Shown: piece by piece, positions 41,200-50,406 of the stretch
Position numbering within the stretch: position 1 is the first letter of the stretch
How the letters are laid out: every line of letters starts with the position of its first letter
Source of the DNA: Sphingomonas montanisoli
GTDB lineage: Bacteria; Pseudomonadota; Alphaproteobacteria; Sphingomonadales; Sphingomonadaceae
DNA length: 64,000 nucleotides
Assembly (NCBI RefSeq): GCF_008274695.1
Contig: NZ_VTOU01000003.1
Coordinates: forward strand, 1-64,000
Direction: 5' to 3'
Notes under the pieces: model-generated
Database searches by the model: none
What the model saw: only the letters and a program-made list of their open reading frames with translations
Told to the model about the DNA's origin: nothing
Translations under genes and position numbers: made by a program

Positions 41200-41782
41200 T
41201 ATCCGATCGCCGCTCGAAATGGTAATGTTCGCCGCTTGGGTGAACGTGCCTGTCGATCAGGTGCCAGCAAGCTACCGCGCTCCGGCCTGTGCTGACACGA
41301 TGGCAGCCTGGAAACGCGTGGGCGAGGCTGCGCTTGCCTATCATCGAGAGCATGAAGCCACCCCCGACCTCCCCGAGCGCGGGGGATGGCGGTCGATAGC
41401 GAGCGCGCCGAAGGGCCGGGAAGTTTTGGTGTGGCCCGGTTTCTGCGACGACGTTACCGAAGCGATTCTAGGCGACGCAGGCTGGCAGATCGCAACAATG
41501 AACGGCCAGACCATGACCGGCAATCCCGAGATGTGGATGCCGAAACCGCTTCCGCCCGGTTGCACCACCCCCGCTCCTGCTGGCGAGTTGGAGGAGATGG
41601 CCCGCGCGCTTCTGGCCAAGGTGCTTACCGAAGAGGGAATGGAACTTGCCGGCGCCGATATGGCGAACGGCTATCCAGAGGCTGACACGCCGACCTATCT
41701 CGCGCTGCGTGCAGTGACCGAAGCCCTCCGCACCTACCCCGGCGCAACCACGAAGGGAGGGTCTAGCAATGTTTCTTTATAA
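41186..41782 (+). CDS. DUF551-like phage protein
   Basis: 198 residues from ATG 41186. GWRSIASAPKGREVLVW is the DUF551 signature (W.sI.saPkd..vlvw). The rest is modular accessory sequence. Unknown function; overlaps both neighbours. Confidence 0.65.
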   Translation: MGVPDIRSPLEMVMFAAWVNVPVDQVPASYRAPACADTMAAWKRVGEAALAYHREHEATPDLPERGGWRSIASAPKGREVLVWPGFCDDVTEAILGDAGWQIATMNGQTMTGNPEMWMPKPLPPGCTTPAPAGELEEMARALLAKVLTEEGMELAGADMANGYPEADTPTYLALRAVTEALRTYPGATTKGGSSNVSL

Positions 41783-41966
41783 TCCGAATGGCGATCTAAC
41801 CGTGATGCACATGGCGGACTACAACCGGCTTGGCGCTATCGTCGGTTCACTGTGTGGCGAGCGCGATTTCCAGCGTTCGTGCAATCTTCCGCTCGGTTGC
41901 ACGATCTGTAGCGATTGCCGCCAGACCGCATTCGATATCGAGCGGTTGGAGGCGCAGCGCCCATGA
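41769..41966 (+). CDS. Small unknown phage protein
   Basis: 65 residues; GCTICSDCRQ offers possible zinc ligands. Ends in an ATGA overlap. Unknown. Confidence 0.55.
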   Translation: MFLYNPNGDLTVMHMADYNRLGAIVGSLCGERDFQRSCNLPLGCTICSDCRQTAFDIERLEAQRP

Positions 41967-42472
41967 CCCCCATCGCTGAACTGCGGGAGCTTCACGCCAA
42001 GGCGCTGACGGCTGATCCAGATTGGCTGCATGATCCGACGCCCGATGATGTTGTCTGGCTTTGCGCTCAGCTTGCATGCTGGCCGTCGCGGGTTGATGAT
42101 GAACGCACCACCAATGCGCGCTTTCTCATGTTGTCGGCTGCGGCTTTGATCGACCGGCTGACGGGGGAGCGGGAAGATGCGCGCGCCTTGTCCGATCGGC
42201 TATTGCTAGAGGCTCAGTGCCATGCCGGCGAGGCCCGCGCACACAAAGCCACCGTCCACGAGGCATACCAGATAGCGAGCGGCGCAACGGGTGAGCGCGC
42301 CAACTGGAATGGCGCTGGTCCGATCCGGGAACTTGCAGAGTGCACCCCCGCCGCCGAGCAGCGGTGCGCGGACATCATCGAGCAGTGCGCGAAGGTGGCG
42401 GAGGATGTGGCGCTCAATCCAACAATGGTTGGTTACGCCATCCGCGCCCTCGCGCAGACGGGGAGAGGGTGA
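41963..42472 (+). CDS. Unknown phage accessory protein
   Basis: 169 residues from ATG 41963, helical, with DDVVWLCAQLACWPSRVDDER. Stop overlaps the excisionase start. Unknown. Confidence 0.55.
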   Translation: MTPIAELRELHAKALTADPDWLHDPTPDDVVWLCAQLACWPSRVDDERTTNARFLMLSAAALIDRLTGEREDARALSDRLLLEAQCHAGEARAHKATVHEAYQIASGATGERANWNGAGPIRELAECTPAAEQRCADIIEQCAKVAEDVALNPTMVGYAIRALAQTGRG

Positions 42473-42789
42473 TGGGCAAAGCCTTTACCGTCTCATCGCT
42501 TGCCGATCGCTGGTGCGTCTCGACCGACACGGTCTATGCGATGATCCACGCAGGCCGCCTGAATGCTTTCCGATTCGGCGGCAAGCTGTATCGTATCCGC
42601 CCCGAAGAGGTTGAGCGCTTCGAATGTCAGAGCCAGGATATACCCTCCAACGATACCGAGGAAAGTGGGCCATCGTCTGGCGCGAGGCGGACGGACGCCA
42701 CCGACATTCGCTTGGAACGTCTGATCGACCATCGGCCGATGCCGCGGCTCGTGCATTCTGGTCCCGGCGATCAACCCGGGGCGGCATAA
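42472..42789 (+). CDS. Excisionase-like helix-turn-helix protein
   Basis: 105 residues from ATG 42472. FTVSSLADRWCVSTDTVYAMIHAGRLNAFRFGGKLYRI is a MerR/excisionase-type DNA-binding segment. Its last third overlaps the integrase start by 166 bases in another frame. It should bend DNA at att and favour excision, acting with the integrase. Confidence 0.85.
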   Translation: MGKAFTVSSLADRWCVSTDTVYAMIHAGRLNAFRFGGKLYRIRPEEVERFECQSQDIPSNDTEESGPSSGARRTDATDIRLERLIDHRPMPRLVHSGPGDQPGAA

Positions 42790-43610
42790 ATACCGTGGGC
42801 GAAGCAGTGGCCTACTATATCGAGCAGAAAGCGGAGATCCGGTCCATCGAGCGAGCGCGACAGGCGTGGCGACAGGCTGGGCCGTTCTGGTCAGCTATCC
42901 CCATAGGCCGCGTCGATAAGATGATGGCGCGCGACTACCGCGACCACCGATCGCACTGCAAGGCCGTTACCGTCCGCAACGAGCTAGCTATCGTCCGCGC
43001 CGCGCTAAACTTGTGCGAAGAGGATAAGCTGATTGCGAAGGCCCCCTTCGTGCAAATGCCGAGTCTGCCGCAGAACGGCGTCAAACATCTTACCAAAGAC
43101 CAGTTCCGCAAACTGATCGCCGGCACAGAAAAGGGCGCGCCGCATATTGCCCTGTTCATGCAACTCGCGATTGCGACAGGGGCCCGTATGGCGGCAATCC
43201 TTGAGCTTAAGTGGGATCAGGTGAAGCTGGATAGTGGCCGCATCTTCCTCAACCCCGAGGACCGTATAGCAACCAGCAAGGGGCGCGCGACCGTTCCGAT
43301 CAACGACCAACTCCGTCCGGCCCTCGAAGCGGCCAAGGTGGCTGCAACATCGGATTATGTAATAGAACACAACGGCAAGCGCGTAGGTTCGATCAAGACC
43401 GCCTGGAACGCCGCTGCCCGTCGATCCGGTGTGAAGGCGACGCCGCACATGCTCAGGCATAGCGCTGCTGTTTGGATGGCGGAGGCAGGGCAGTCGATGG
43501 ACGTGATCGCCCAATTCCTCGGGCATACCGATTCACGCATAACGCAGCGTGTCTATGCGAGGTTCAGCCCTGACTTTTTGCGAGGCGCCGCAGAGGCGCT
43601 GACCTACTAA
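42624..43610 (+). CDS. int: Tyrosine recombinase integrase
   Basis: 328 residues. N-terminal SAM-like binding region, then the catalytic residues: R188 (ATGAR), H275 and R278 (HMLRHS), H301 (GHTDSR) and nucleophile Y311 (VYARF). Ends 60 bases from the tRNA-Thr 3' end, so it should recombine attP with the tRNA's 3' part. Start is uncertain; the first 35 residues overlap the excisionase. Confidence 0.95.
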   Translation: MSEPGYTLQRYRGKWAIVWREADGRHRHSLGTSDRPSADAAARAFWSRRSTRGGINTVGEAVAYYIEQKAEIRSIERARQAWRQAGPFWSAIPIGRVDKMMARDYRDHRSHCKAVTVRNELAIVRAALNLCEEDKLIAKAPFVQMPSLPQNGVKHLTKDQFRKLIAGTEKGAPHIALFMQLAIATGARMAAILELKWDQVKLDSGRIFLNPEDRIATSKGRATVPINDQLRPALEAAKVAATSDYVIEHNGKRVGSIKTAWNAAARRSGVKATPHMLRHSAAVWMAEAGQSMDVIAQFLGHTDSRITQRVYARFSPDFLRGAAEALTY

Positions 43611-43669
43611 CGAGGTTCAATCGCACCCATGAGCAAAGGTTGCAAACGATGGAAAACCCGCTAAATTAC

Positions 43670-43744
<75 letters not shown>

Positions 43745-43825
43745 AAAAGCCCTATCGGACGGCCGCTTCCCTAGATTTGCCGGGCGGGTCGGTCAACGCG
43801 AAACACGCGCGAACGGCCAGGACGA

Positions 43826-44044
43826 TCAGGCCAGGGGCGGCAGCTGATCGATGAGCGCGTCGAGTTCCGCGCTGCTCAATTCGCCTTCATGATCGGGCTC
43901 GACCACTGTCACCACCGCCCGCGCCCGGGCCGTCAAGGGAAGCTCGAAATAGGTCTGCACGGCGTCGCGCAGGGTCGTTATCGGCGATTCAGCCTGCAGC
44001 GGCGAGGCGATCGTGGTGCGGAAATGCCAGGGGGGAATGTCCAT
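43826..44044 (-). CDS. Small conserved chromosomal protein, unknown
   Basis: 72 residues, helical/acidic C-terminus (ELSSAELDALIDQLPPLA), starting at ATG 44044. First chromosomal gene past the tRNA. The 81 bases between hold the tRNA promoter region. No family recognised. Confidence 0.5.
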   Translation of the reverse strand: MDIPPWHFRTTIASPLQAESPITTLRDAVQTYFELPLTARARAVVTVVEPDHEGELSSAELDALIDQLPPLA

Positions 44045-44086
44045 AGGGCGCCAACCGATCGATGAGCGCGACGGTTCCGCGCAATA

Positions 44087-44950
44087 TCAGGGAACGCCGA
44101 AGGTCCAGCCCTCGATCGCCGCGACCTCAGGCGTGAGTGCCGGCGGGTGCCAGAGCGCCGCGTCATCCGCCGCCCGCGCCAGCCAGGCGGCGCCGACGAT
44201 CGCGTCGGTCGCGTGGTCGTCATACCGGGCGAGCATCGGCGTTTCGAGGCCCCAGCCCAACAGCGCCGCCGCCAGCGCGCCTGCATCGCGCATCTTCGAT
44301 CGCCCCTTGCCCAGACCTGCGGCGCGGGCCGCGATGCTGGTGTAGAGTTCGACGATCATCGGTCCCTTTTCCGGCACCGGATCGAACGGCCAGACCGGGA
44401 TACGGCCCGTCAGTTGGTGCAGCATCCGCATGCCCGTCAGGCTCGACTTGCCCACCTGCGCCGCGCCGACCAGGTTGAAGCAGGAGATGGCGTTGCCATG
44501 CCCGCCCGCGCGGCACGCTTGCTCGGTCAGCCGCATCCGCCCCATCCCGCCCCCGAACAGATCGCCCTCGCGCCCGCCATGGCGGCGGAAGTGTCGGCTG
44601 ACCTCCGGATGATCGACGAAACCGGTGGCGGCGAGGTGCCGGTCGTCGGCGGAGAGATGGTCGATCAACGCCCAGAGCGCACGGGCATCGACCGGGCCGT
44701 CCGGCCAGCCGGGGAGATAGGCGCCCATGTCGAGGAAGGGCAAAGCCATCGAAAAGTCGAAGCCGACGAGCAGATCGGCCTTTGCCGCCGACTGTTCGAT
44801 CAGCCAGTCGGCGACGTCCTGCCGCGACCAGGCGTGATCGAGCAGCACCGGTGCGTTGCGTCCCTCCGCGACCGCGACCGCGATCCCCTTCGGCCGCTCG
44901 ACCGCCTGCCCCGACCAGTCGATGCACGCGAAACGGGTGAAGGCGCGCAT
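44087..44950 (-). CDS. DUF429-like protein
   Basis: 287 residues from ATG 44950; an extended frame further up runs into a repeat. FACIDWSGQAVERPKGIAVA and LLVGFDFSMALP show the DUF429 pattern (D-rich actin-like strand), and DDHATDAIVGAAWLA ends it. Biochemical role not known. Confidence 0.75.
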   Translation of the reverse strand: MRAFTRFACIDWSGQAVERPKGIAVAVAEGRNAPVLLDHAWSRQDVADWLIEQSAAKADLLVGFDFSMALPFLDMGAYLPGWPDGPVDARALWALIDHLSADDRHLAATGFVDHPEVSRHFRRHGGREGDLFGGGMGRMRLTEQACRAGGHGNAISCFNLVGAAQVGKSSLTGMRMLHQLTGRIPVWPFDPVPEKGPMIVELYTSIAARAAGLGKGRSKMRDAGALAAALLGWGLETPMLARYDDHATDAIVGAAWLARAADDAALWHPPALTPEVAAIEGWTFGVP

Positions 44951-44959
44951 CACCAACCG

Positions 44960-45075
44960 CTCCTCCCCCGCCAGGGGTGGGTGGAGGCGACGGATGCGGA
45001 GGATGCGAGGCATCCAGTTGGCCGCCGCCCTCCCCCTCCGTCGGCTAAGCCGACACCTCCCCCTGGCGGGGGAGG
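44960..45075. repeat. Inverted palindromic repeat between DUF429 and YjbR genes
   Basis: Arms CTCCTCCCCCGCCAGGGG (44960-44977) and CCCCTGGCGGGGGAGGA, about 80 bases apart, with an inner GTCGGCTAAGCCGAC palindrome. It looks like a dispersed sphingomonad REP-type element; only sequence form is shown here. Confidence 0.6.
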
Positions 45076-45089
45076 ATTGGGCAGGCGTG

Positions 45090-45431
45090 TCACTTCTTCC
45101 TCGGCCGTGGCGGCTTCTTCGCCAGCGCGCGTTCGTGCGCGCGCTCGATCATCGCCAGCACGCGCTCCGGATCGGCGCTGACGTAGCGGACGAGCAGGCC
45201 CGGCCAGCCGACATAATGCGGGGTCTGCCAGAACGTGTCGGGATCGGTTTCCATCAGCATGTCGACCGTGTCGAGATCGAGCATCAGATGGAAACTGTCC
45301 GCCTCCCGCCCCGGCGTCAGGAAGGCGTTGCCGTTCGCCTTGACCGCGGGGCCGCCATAATAGGTCGAGAGTTCCGCGCCCGGCAGCGACAATGCGTGGG
45401 CGACGACGGTGTCCCAATCCAGCCCTATCAC
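45090..45431 (-). CDS. MmcQ/YjbR-type DNA-binding protein
   Basis: 113 residues. Sequence STYYGGPAVKANGNAFL and DPDTFWQTPHYVGWPGLLVR are typical YjbR/MmcQ features; these small proteins have a DNA-binding-like fold. Ends in a Lys/Arg/Pro-rich tail. Function modest and poorly known. Confidence 0.85.
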   Translation of the reverse strand: MIGLDWDTVVAHALSLPGAELSTYYGGPAVKANGNAFLTPGREADSFHLMLDLDTVDMLMETDPDTFWQTPHYVGWPGLLVRYVSADPERVLAMIERAHERALAKKPPRPRKK

Positions 45432-45440
45432 GCCCCCTCC

Positions 45441-45517
45441 CCGTTCGTGTCGAGCGAAGTCGAGACATGTTCACGCGCGCCCAGCCAACGTGTCTCGACT
45501 TCGCTCGACACGAACGG
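45441..45517. repeat. 27-bp perfect inverted repeat
   Basis: Arms at 45441-45467 and 45491-45517 are exact reverse complements (begin CCGTTCGTGTCGAGCGAAG), loop 23 bases. The sequence is a typical high-copy genus repeat in sphingomonads. It lies in the gap between YjbR and rarA and could form a transcript hairpin. Confidence 0.75.
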
Positions 45518-45534
45518 TTGGGGGAGAAGGGCCG

Positions 45535-46848
45535 TCACTCCCCCCGCCGCTCGGCGCGCAACCGGTCCCAATAGGCCAGCCGCTCCGCAAGCTTCGCCTC
45601 GAAGCCGCGCGGGGAGGGTTCGTAGAAGGTCTGCGCGCCCATCTCCTCGGGCCAGTAATCCTCGCCGGAGAAAGCATCCTCGGCATCGTGATCATAGGCG
45701 TAACCCTTACCATAGCCGATGTCCTTCATCAGCCGGGTGGGCGCGTTGAGGATCGTCTTGGGGGGCGAGAGCGAGCCGGTGTCCTTGGCCGATCGAAACG
45801 CGGCCTTTTGCGCCTTGTAGGCCGCATTCGATTTGGGCGCGGTCGCGAGATAGAGGCACGCCTGCACGATCGCGAGTTCGCCTTCGGGCGAGCCGAGGAA
45901 GTCATAGGCGTCCTTGGCGGCGAGGCATTGGACGAGCGCCTGCGGATCGGCGAGCCCGATATCTTCCGATGCGAAGCGGACGAGGCGGCGCAGGACGTAG
46001 AGCGGCTGTTCCCCCGCCGTCAGCATCCGCGCCATATAGTATAGCGCGGCCTGGGGATCGGAGCCGCGCAGCGATTTGTGGAGCGCGGAGATGAGGTTGT
46101 AATGCCCCTCCCGATCCTTGTCATACACCGCCATGCGCCGATGCAGCAGGGCCGCGAGCTGGCCGGGTTCGAGCGGTTCGGGAATCGCGATCGAGAAGAG
46201 CGTCTCGACTTGGTTGAGCAGGAACCGCCCGTCGCCGTCGGCCGAGGCGATCAAGGCTTCGCGCGCATTTGCCGTCAGCGGCAGTTCGCGCCCCTCGGTC
46301 TCCTCGGCCCGCGCGACCATCTTGCCGAGCGCGGTCGCGTCGAGCCGGTTGAGGATCAGCACCTGAGCGCGGCTGAGCAAGGCGGCGTTGAGTTCAAACG
46401 AGGGATTTTCGGTGGTCGCGCCGACGAGGACGACGGTGCCGTCCTCGACATAAGGCAGGAAGCTGTCCTGCTGTGCGCGGTTGAAGCGGTGGATCTCGTC
46501 CACGAACAGCAGGGTGCGCTGTCCCATGCGCGCATGTTCGCGGGCTTCGGCGAAGATCTTCTTGAGGTCCGCGACGCCCGAGAACACCGCCGAGACCGGC
46601 GCGAAGCGCAGGCCAACCGCGTCGGCGAGAAGCCGCGCGATCGTGGTCTTGCCGGTACCCGGCGGCCCCCACAGGACGAGCGACGACAGCCGCCCCGCCG
46701 CGACCATCCGCCCGATCGCCCCTTCCGGCCCCGTCAGATGTTCCTGCCCGATCACCTGATCGAGCGACTGCGGGCGCAACCGTTCGGCGAGCGGAGCGGA
46801 CTCGGAGATCGTCGGGGCGGGAGAATCGGAGGCGAAGAGGTCGGCCAT
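45535..46848 (-). CDS. rarA: Replication-associated recombination protein A (RarA/MgsA)
   Basis: 437 residues from ATG 46848 (46854 possible). Walker A GPPGTGKTT, Walker B LLFVDEIHRFNRAQQD, sensor 1 ATTENPSFELN and the RarA tail (SNAAYKAQKAAF, GYGKGYAYDHD). A clamp-loader-like AAA+ ATPase acting at stalled replication forks. Confidence 0.95.
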   Translation of the reverse strand: MADLFASDSPAPTISESAPLAERLRPQSLDQVIGQEHLTGPEGAIGRMVAAGRLSSLVLWGPPGTGKTTIARLLADAVGLRFAPVSAVFSGVADLKKIFAEAREHARMGQRTLLFVDEIHRFNRAQQDSFLPYVEDGTVVLVGATTENPSFELNAALLSRAQVLILNRLDATALGKMVARAEETEGRELPLTANAREALIASADGDGRFLLNQVETLFSIAIPEPLEPGQLAALLHRRMAVYDKDREGHYNLISALHKSLRGSDPQAALYYMARMLTAGEQPLYVLRRLVRFASEDIGLADPQALVQCLAAKDAYDFLGSPEGELAIVQACLYLATAPKSNAAYKAQKAAFRSAKDTGSLSPPKTILNAPTRLMKDIGYGKGYAYDHDAEDAFSGEDYWPEEMGAQTFYEPSPRGFEAKLAERLAYWDRLRAERRGE

Positions 46849-47143
46849 CAGCATCGAATATAGGCAGGTGACGCAGGTGCTACCAGCCCGAGAACGGGCG
46901 TGGCGATGACCCGTCCAGCGGATCGCGGGAATCGTCGGAAGTTGTGGAAGTTGTCACTACGTCCGCGTCGGAATCGCTTCCACGACTGCCCCGACGAGCG
47001 AGGCAGGAGGAGAGTGCGCGTGTTTGGCATGGGCCCAAATTAGGCGAGCCGACCGATGTAGGACAGCCGACAGTGCATCCAGTTGCCAAATCCCTCCCGA
47101 CTGGTAATTGATGATATATCGTATCTTTGATTCGGGGGAATAA
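46849..47143. other. Intergenic region between rarA and receptor gene
   Basis: No supported gene; open frames here are short. It carries the divergent promoters. The 3' part near the receptor is AT-rich (TTGATGATATATCGTATC at about 47108-47125), a place where an iron-responsive operator may lie, but I cannot show a Fur box. Confidence 0.5.
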
Positions 47144-49282
47144 GTGAAGCTATCAATCTGGCTGGGCGCTGGCGCGGCGCTCGGATCGGCTCTTGTCGCC
47201 ATGCCGGCTTTTGCGGAGGAGGCCGATGACGAGCGCAGCCATTCGGACATCGTCGTTACCGCCGTGCGCGAGGATGACAGCTATGCGCCCGAGGCAGCGG
47301 CCGTGGCGGGCAAGAGCCCCGCGCCCCTGATCGAGACGCCACAGTCGATCAGCGTGGTGACGCGCCAGCAGATCGAGGATCGCAACCTCTTCACGATCGG
47401 CGAGGCGGTGCAGACCGTGGCGGGCGTGACGGTGATGCCGTTCGACGGCACCAATCCCGATTATCGCGCGCGCGGCTTCGTGCTCGATTATGCCTATGAC
47501 GGCATCCCCTCCACCTTCTCATCGGGCGTGCCCGAGTTCGACCTGGTCATCTACGAACGGCTCGAGGTGCAGCGCGGGCCGACCGGGCTGTTCCGCGGTT
47601 CGGGTTCGCCCGGCGGCACGATCAACCTGATCCGCAAGCGCGGGCTGGACACATTCGCCGCATCGACCGCGCTGTCGGGCGGATCGTGGAACAATGTTCG
47701 CGGCGAATTCGACATTGGCGGGCCGATCGATACGGCCGGGCGGCTGCGCGTGCGCGCGGTAGCAGCGATTCACGATCGCGATTTCTTCCAGGAGAAGTCG
47801 CATACCCGCAAGATCACGTCCTATGCGGCGGCCGATTATGATCTGACGCCCACGACGACGATCGGCGCGTCGATCAGCTATCAGGATACTGCGGCCGATA
47901 CGCCGATGAACGGGCAGCCGGCCTACGGCTTGCTGACGAACGGACGGCGCCATCCGCTGACCGACAGATTCCTGAACTTCCCGCGCAGCTTCCAACATCT
48001 GCCGAACACGAACCTGTTCACCGAAACCACGACCGAATATGCCGGCGAGGTGAAGCAGCAGCTGGGCGACTGGTCGCTGGTGGTGCGCGGGCTGCATCGC
48101 GACATTCCGCGCGCGTGGCACGATGCTTTCATCCGTCCCGGCACCGGTGTCGATCCGGTGACTTTGACCGCCGAATATGTGAACCGGCGCAGCGATGGGG
48201 AGAATGGCAAGACGGCGGTCGATGCCTATGCGACCGGCCCGTTCACCCTGTTCGGGCGCGAGCATGACCTGACCGTCGGCTATAGCTGGGACAAACGCAC
48301 GACGTCGTTCCTCGCGCGCACCCAGACCTCGGTCGGGCGATATTCGATCTTCAACGCCGATGCGATCCCGATCGCGCCGCTGATCTACACATCGGGCAGC
48401 GAGACCGACCTGCGGCAGAGCGGCTTTCACGCGCAGCTACGGCTGCATCCGTTCGAAGGCTTCACGATCGTCGCGGGCGGGCGGTTCAGCGATTACACCA
48501 ACAAGACGCGGGCGATCCCGCCATCGGCCCCGACCCGCTTCACGGTCAGCGGGCGCGAGCGCGGCCAGTTCACCCCCAGCGTCGGCGCGGTGCTGCACCT
48601 GACCGACAACGTCACGCTCTACGGAAGCTATTCGGACATCTTCAATCCGCAGACCGCGCTGCGCGCCGACGGATCGGTGCTCGATCCGCGCGTCGGGCAG
48701 CAATATGAGGCGGGGTTGAAGGGCCGCTTCCTCGACGGGCAGCTCAATGCCAGCGCCGCCGTGTTCAGCAGCAAGGACACGAACCGCGCGCTGGCCGACA
48801 CGGCCAATCCCGGCTTCTTCGTCCAGGCGGGCGAAGTGAGCATCAAGGGATTTGAGTTCGAGGTGACGGGCCGGCCGATTGCGGGCCTCGATCTGGTCGC
48901 CAGCTATACCAACGTCAAAACCGAATATGCGGTGGGCACTGCGGCGCAGACGGGCGCGATCTTCGACATCTTCACGCCGCGCCATCAGTATAAGTTCTAC
49001 GCGCGCTATGAACCGGCGGCGCTGGGTGGCGCCTTCGCGTCGGCCAGCCTGAACGGGCAGAGCGGCGTGGTCGGCGGCGGCGTGGCGGGGGTTCGCGAAC
49101 AGGCCGCGTTCGCGATCGTCGGCGCCCAGATCGGCTGGCGCTTTAACGACAATCTGCGGGCCTTCGTCAGCGTCAACAACCTGCTGGACAAGACATACTA
49201 CCAGCGGGTCGGATCGCCCAACACGTACAATTTTTACGGCGAGCCACGCAATTTCCTGCTCACCCTGCGCGCCAGTTACTGA
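47144..49282 (+). CDS. TonB-dependent siderophore receptor
   Basis: 712 residues from GTG 47144 with GGGGGAA upstream. Signal peptide ends near AFAEE; TonB box-like DIVVTAV, plug domain (TPQSISVVTRQQIEDRN...) and a beta-barrel ending in an aromatic residue context (LRASY). Imports ferric siderophores with TonB energy at the outer membrane. FhuA/FpvA-like type suggested by the plug sequence. Confidence 0.95.
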   Translation: MKLSIWLGAGAALGSALVAMPAFAEEADDERSHSDIVVTAVREDDSYAPEAAAVAGKSPAPLIETPQSISVVTRQQIEDRNLFTIGEAVQTVAGVTVMPFDGTNPDYRARGFVLDYAYDGIPSTFSSGVPEFDLVIYERLEVQRGPTGLFRGSGSPGGTINLIRKRGLDTFAASTALSGGSWNNVRGEFDIGGPIDTAGRLRVRAVAAIHDRDFFQEKSHTRKITSYAAADYDLTPTTTIGASISYQDTAADTPMNGQPAYGLLTNGRRHPLTDRFLNFPRSFQHLPNTNLFTETTTEYAGEVKQQLGDWSLVVRGLHRDIPRAWHDAFIRPGTGVDPVTLTAEYVNRRSDGENGKTAVDAYATGPFTLFGREHDLTVGYSWDKRTTSFLARTQTSVGRYSIFNADAIPIAPLIYTSGSETDLRQSGFHAQLRLHPFEGFTIVAGGRFSDYTNKTRAIPPSAPTRFTVSGRERGQFTPSVGAVLHLTDNVTLYGSYSDIFNPQTALRADGSVLDPRVGQQYEAGLKGRFLDGQLNASAAVFSSKDTNRALADTANPGFFVQAGEVSIKGFEFEVTGRPIAGLDLVASYTNVKTEYAVGTAAQTGAIFDIFTPRHQYKFYARYEPAALGGAFASASLNGQSGVVGGGVAGVREQAAFAIVGAQIGWRFNDNLRAFVSVNNLLDKTYYQRVGSPNTYNFYGEPRNFLLTLRASY

Positions 49283-49294
49283 CGCCGCATGATC

Positions 49295-49320
49295 GCGCCG
49301 GCGGCGTTCGTCGCCGGCGC
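49295..49320. terminator. Hairpin between convergent genes
   Basis: GCGCCGGCG, 8-base loop, CGCCGGCGC: 9-bp perfect stem between the receptor and YbaB stops. No U tract, so a bidirectional terminator is likely but not certain. Confidence 0.55.
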
Positions 49321-49328
49321 AACCGCGC

Positions 49329-49664
49329 TTAGAAGGGCAGCTTGAAGCCCGGCGGCAGCGGGATCGAATCCTTCATCTTCGCCATTTCCGCGTTCGACGC
49401 GGCATCAGCCTTCGCGCGGGCATCGTTGAGCGCGGCGGCGATCAAATCCTCGAGCATCTGCTTTTCGGATGCGACCATCAGCGAATCGTCGATCGTGACG
49501 CCCAGGATGCGGCCCTTGGCGGTCGCCTTGATCTTCACCAGGCCACCGCCGGCGGCGCCTTCGACTTCGACGCTGTCGAGCGAGGCCTGCGCCTGTTCCA
49601 TCTGCGCCTGCACCGACGCCGCCATATTCTGCGCGGCGGCGAACATATCTTCGAGGCTCTTCAT
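49329..49664 (-). CDS. YbaB/EbfC-family nucleoid-associated protein
   Basis: 111 residues. AAAQNMAASVQAQMEQAQASL, VKIKATAKGRILGVTIDDSL and the C-terminal helix match the family, a DNA-binding dimer. It is usually next to dnaX/recR; here it stands alone between the receptor and PadR genes. Confidence 0.9.
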   Translation of the reverse strand: MKSLEDMFAAAQNMAASVQAQMEQAQASLDSVEVEGAAGGGLVKIKATAKGRILGVTIDDSLMVASEKQMLEDLIAAALNDARAKADAASNAEMAKMKDSIPLPPGFKLPF

Positions 49665-49741
49665 CGGGCGAACTCCTTTGTTGGCCGCCCTCCTACGCGC
49701 TTCGGGAAAAAGCGAAAAGACGCTCTTGTAAAAACCTTCTC

Positions 49742-49753
49742 AAGATATATCTT
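49742..49753 (+). promoter_or_regulatory. AAGATATATCTT palindrome before padR-like gene
   Basis: A 12-bp perfect palindrome 30 bases upstream of ATG 49783, with another GATAT-like stretch after it. PadR proteins commonly bind such AT-rich dyads and autoregulate; inference. Confidence 0.55.
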
Positions 49754-49782
49754 ACGCATATCGAAACCGATTCGGAGTATAC

Positions 49783-50406
49783 ATGTTCGGAATGAGACAC
49801 GGCCACCACGGTGGTGGCCACAAGATGCACCGCATGATGCGGGAAGCGATGCGCGGTGGGCGCGGATTTGGCGGCGGCGGCGACTTCGGCGAGATGTTCG
49901 GTGGGCGTGGCGGCGGCTTTGGCGGCCATCGCGGCGGACGCCGGCGGGTGTTCGACGGAGCTGAGCTGCGCCTCGTCCTCCTCAAGCTGATCGGCGATGA
50001 GCCGCGCCACGGTTATGACCTGATCCGCGCGATCGAGGAGCTGACCGGCGGCGCCTATGCCCCCAGCCCCGGCATGATCTATCCCACTGTCACCATGCTG
50101 GAGGAGATGGGCCAGATCGCCGAGCAGGACGGCGCGGCATCAGGCAAGAAGCGCCTGTTCGCGATCACCGATGCGGGCACCGCCGAACTGGCCGAGCAGG
50201 CCGAGCAGATCGAGGCGTTGTTCGCCCGCCTGAAGGCATTGGCCGAGGAGAGCGGCGCGGACGATCGATCGCCGGTGCGCCGTGCGATGATGAACCTCGC
50301 GATGGCGGTGCGGATGCGACATCATCGTGGTGCGACGGGCGAGATCAACCACGAGATCGCCGCGATCCTCGATGAGGCCGCGCGCAAGGTGGAGCGCCTG
50401 GCATGA
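49783..50406 (+). CDS. PadR-family regulator with His/Gly-rich N-terminus
   Basis: 207 residues. N-terminal 55 residues are His/Gly/Met-rich (MRHGHHGGGHKMHRMM), a possible metal-binding extension. From residue 57 a PadR winged helix (LRLVLLKLIGDEPRHGYDLIRAIEELTGGAY, SPGMIYPTVTMLEEMG) and a C-terminal helical dimer region. Likely controls the DUF2218 gene that overlaps its end (ATGA). Confidence 0.9.
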   Translation: MFGMRHGHHGGGHKMHRMMREAMRGGRGFGGGGDFGEMFGGRGGGFGGHRGGRRRVFDGAELRLVLLKLIGDEPRHGYDLIRAIEELTGGAYAPSPGMIYPTVTMLEEMGQIAEQDGAASGKKRLFAITDAGTAELAEQAEQIEALFARLKALAEESGADDRSPVRRAMMNLAMAVRMRHHRGATGEINHEIAAILDEAARKVERLA

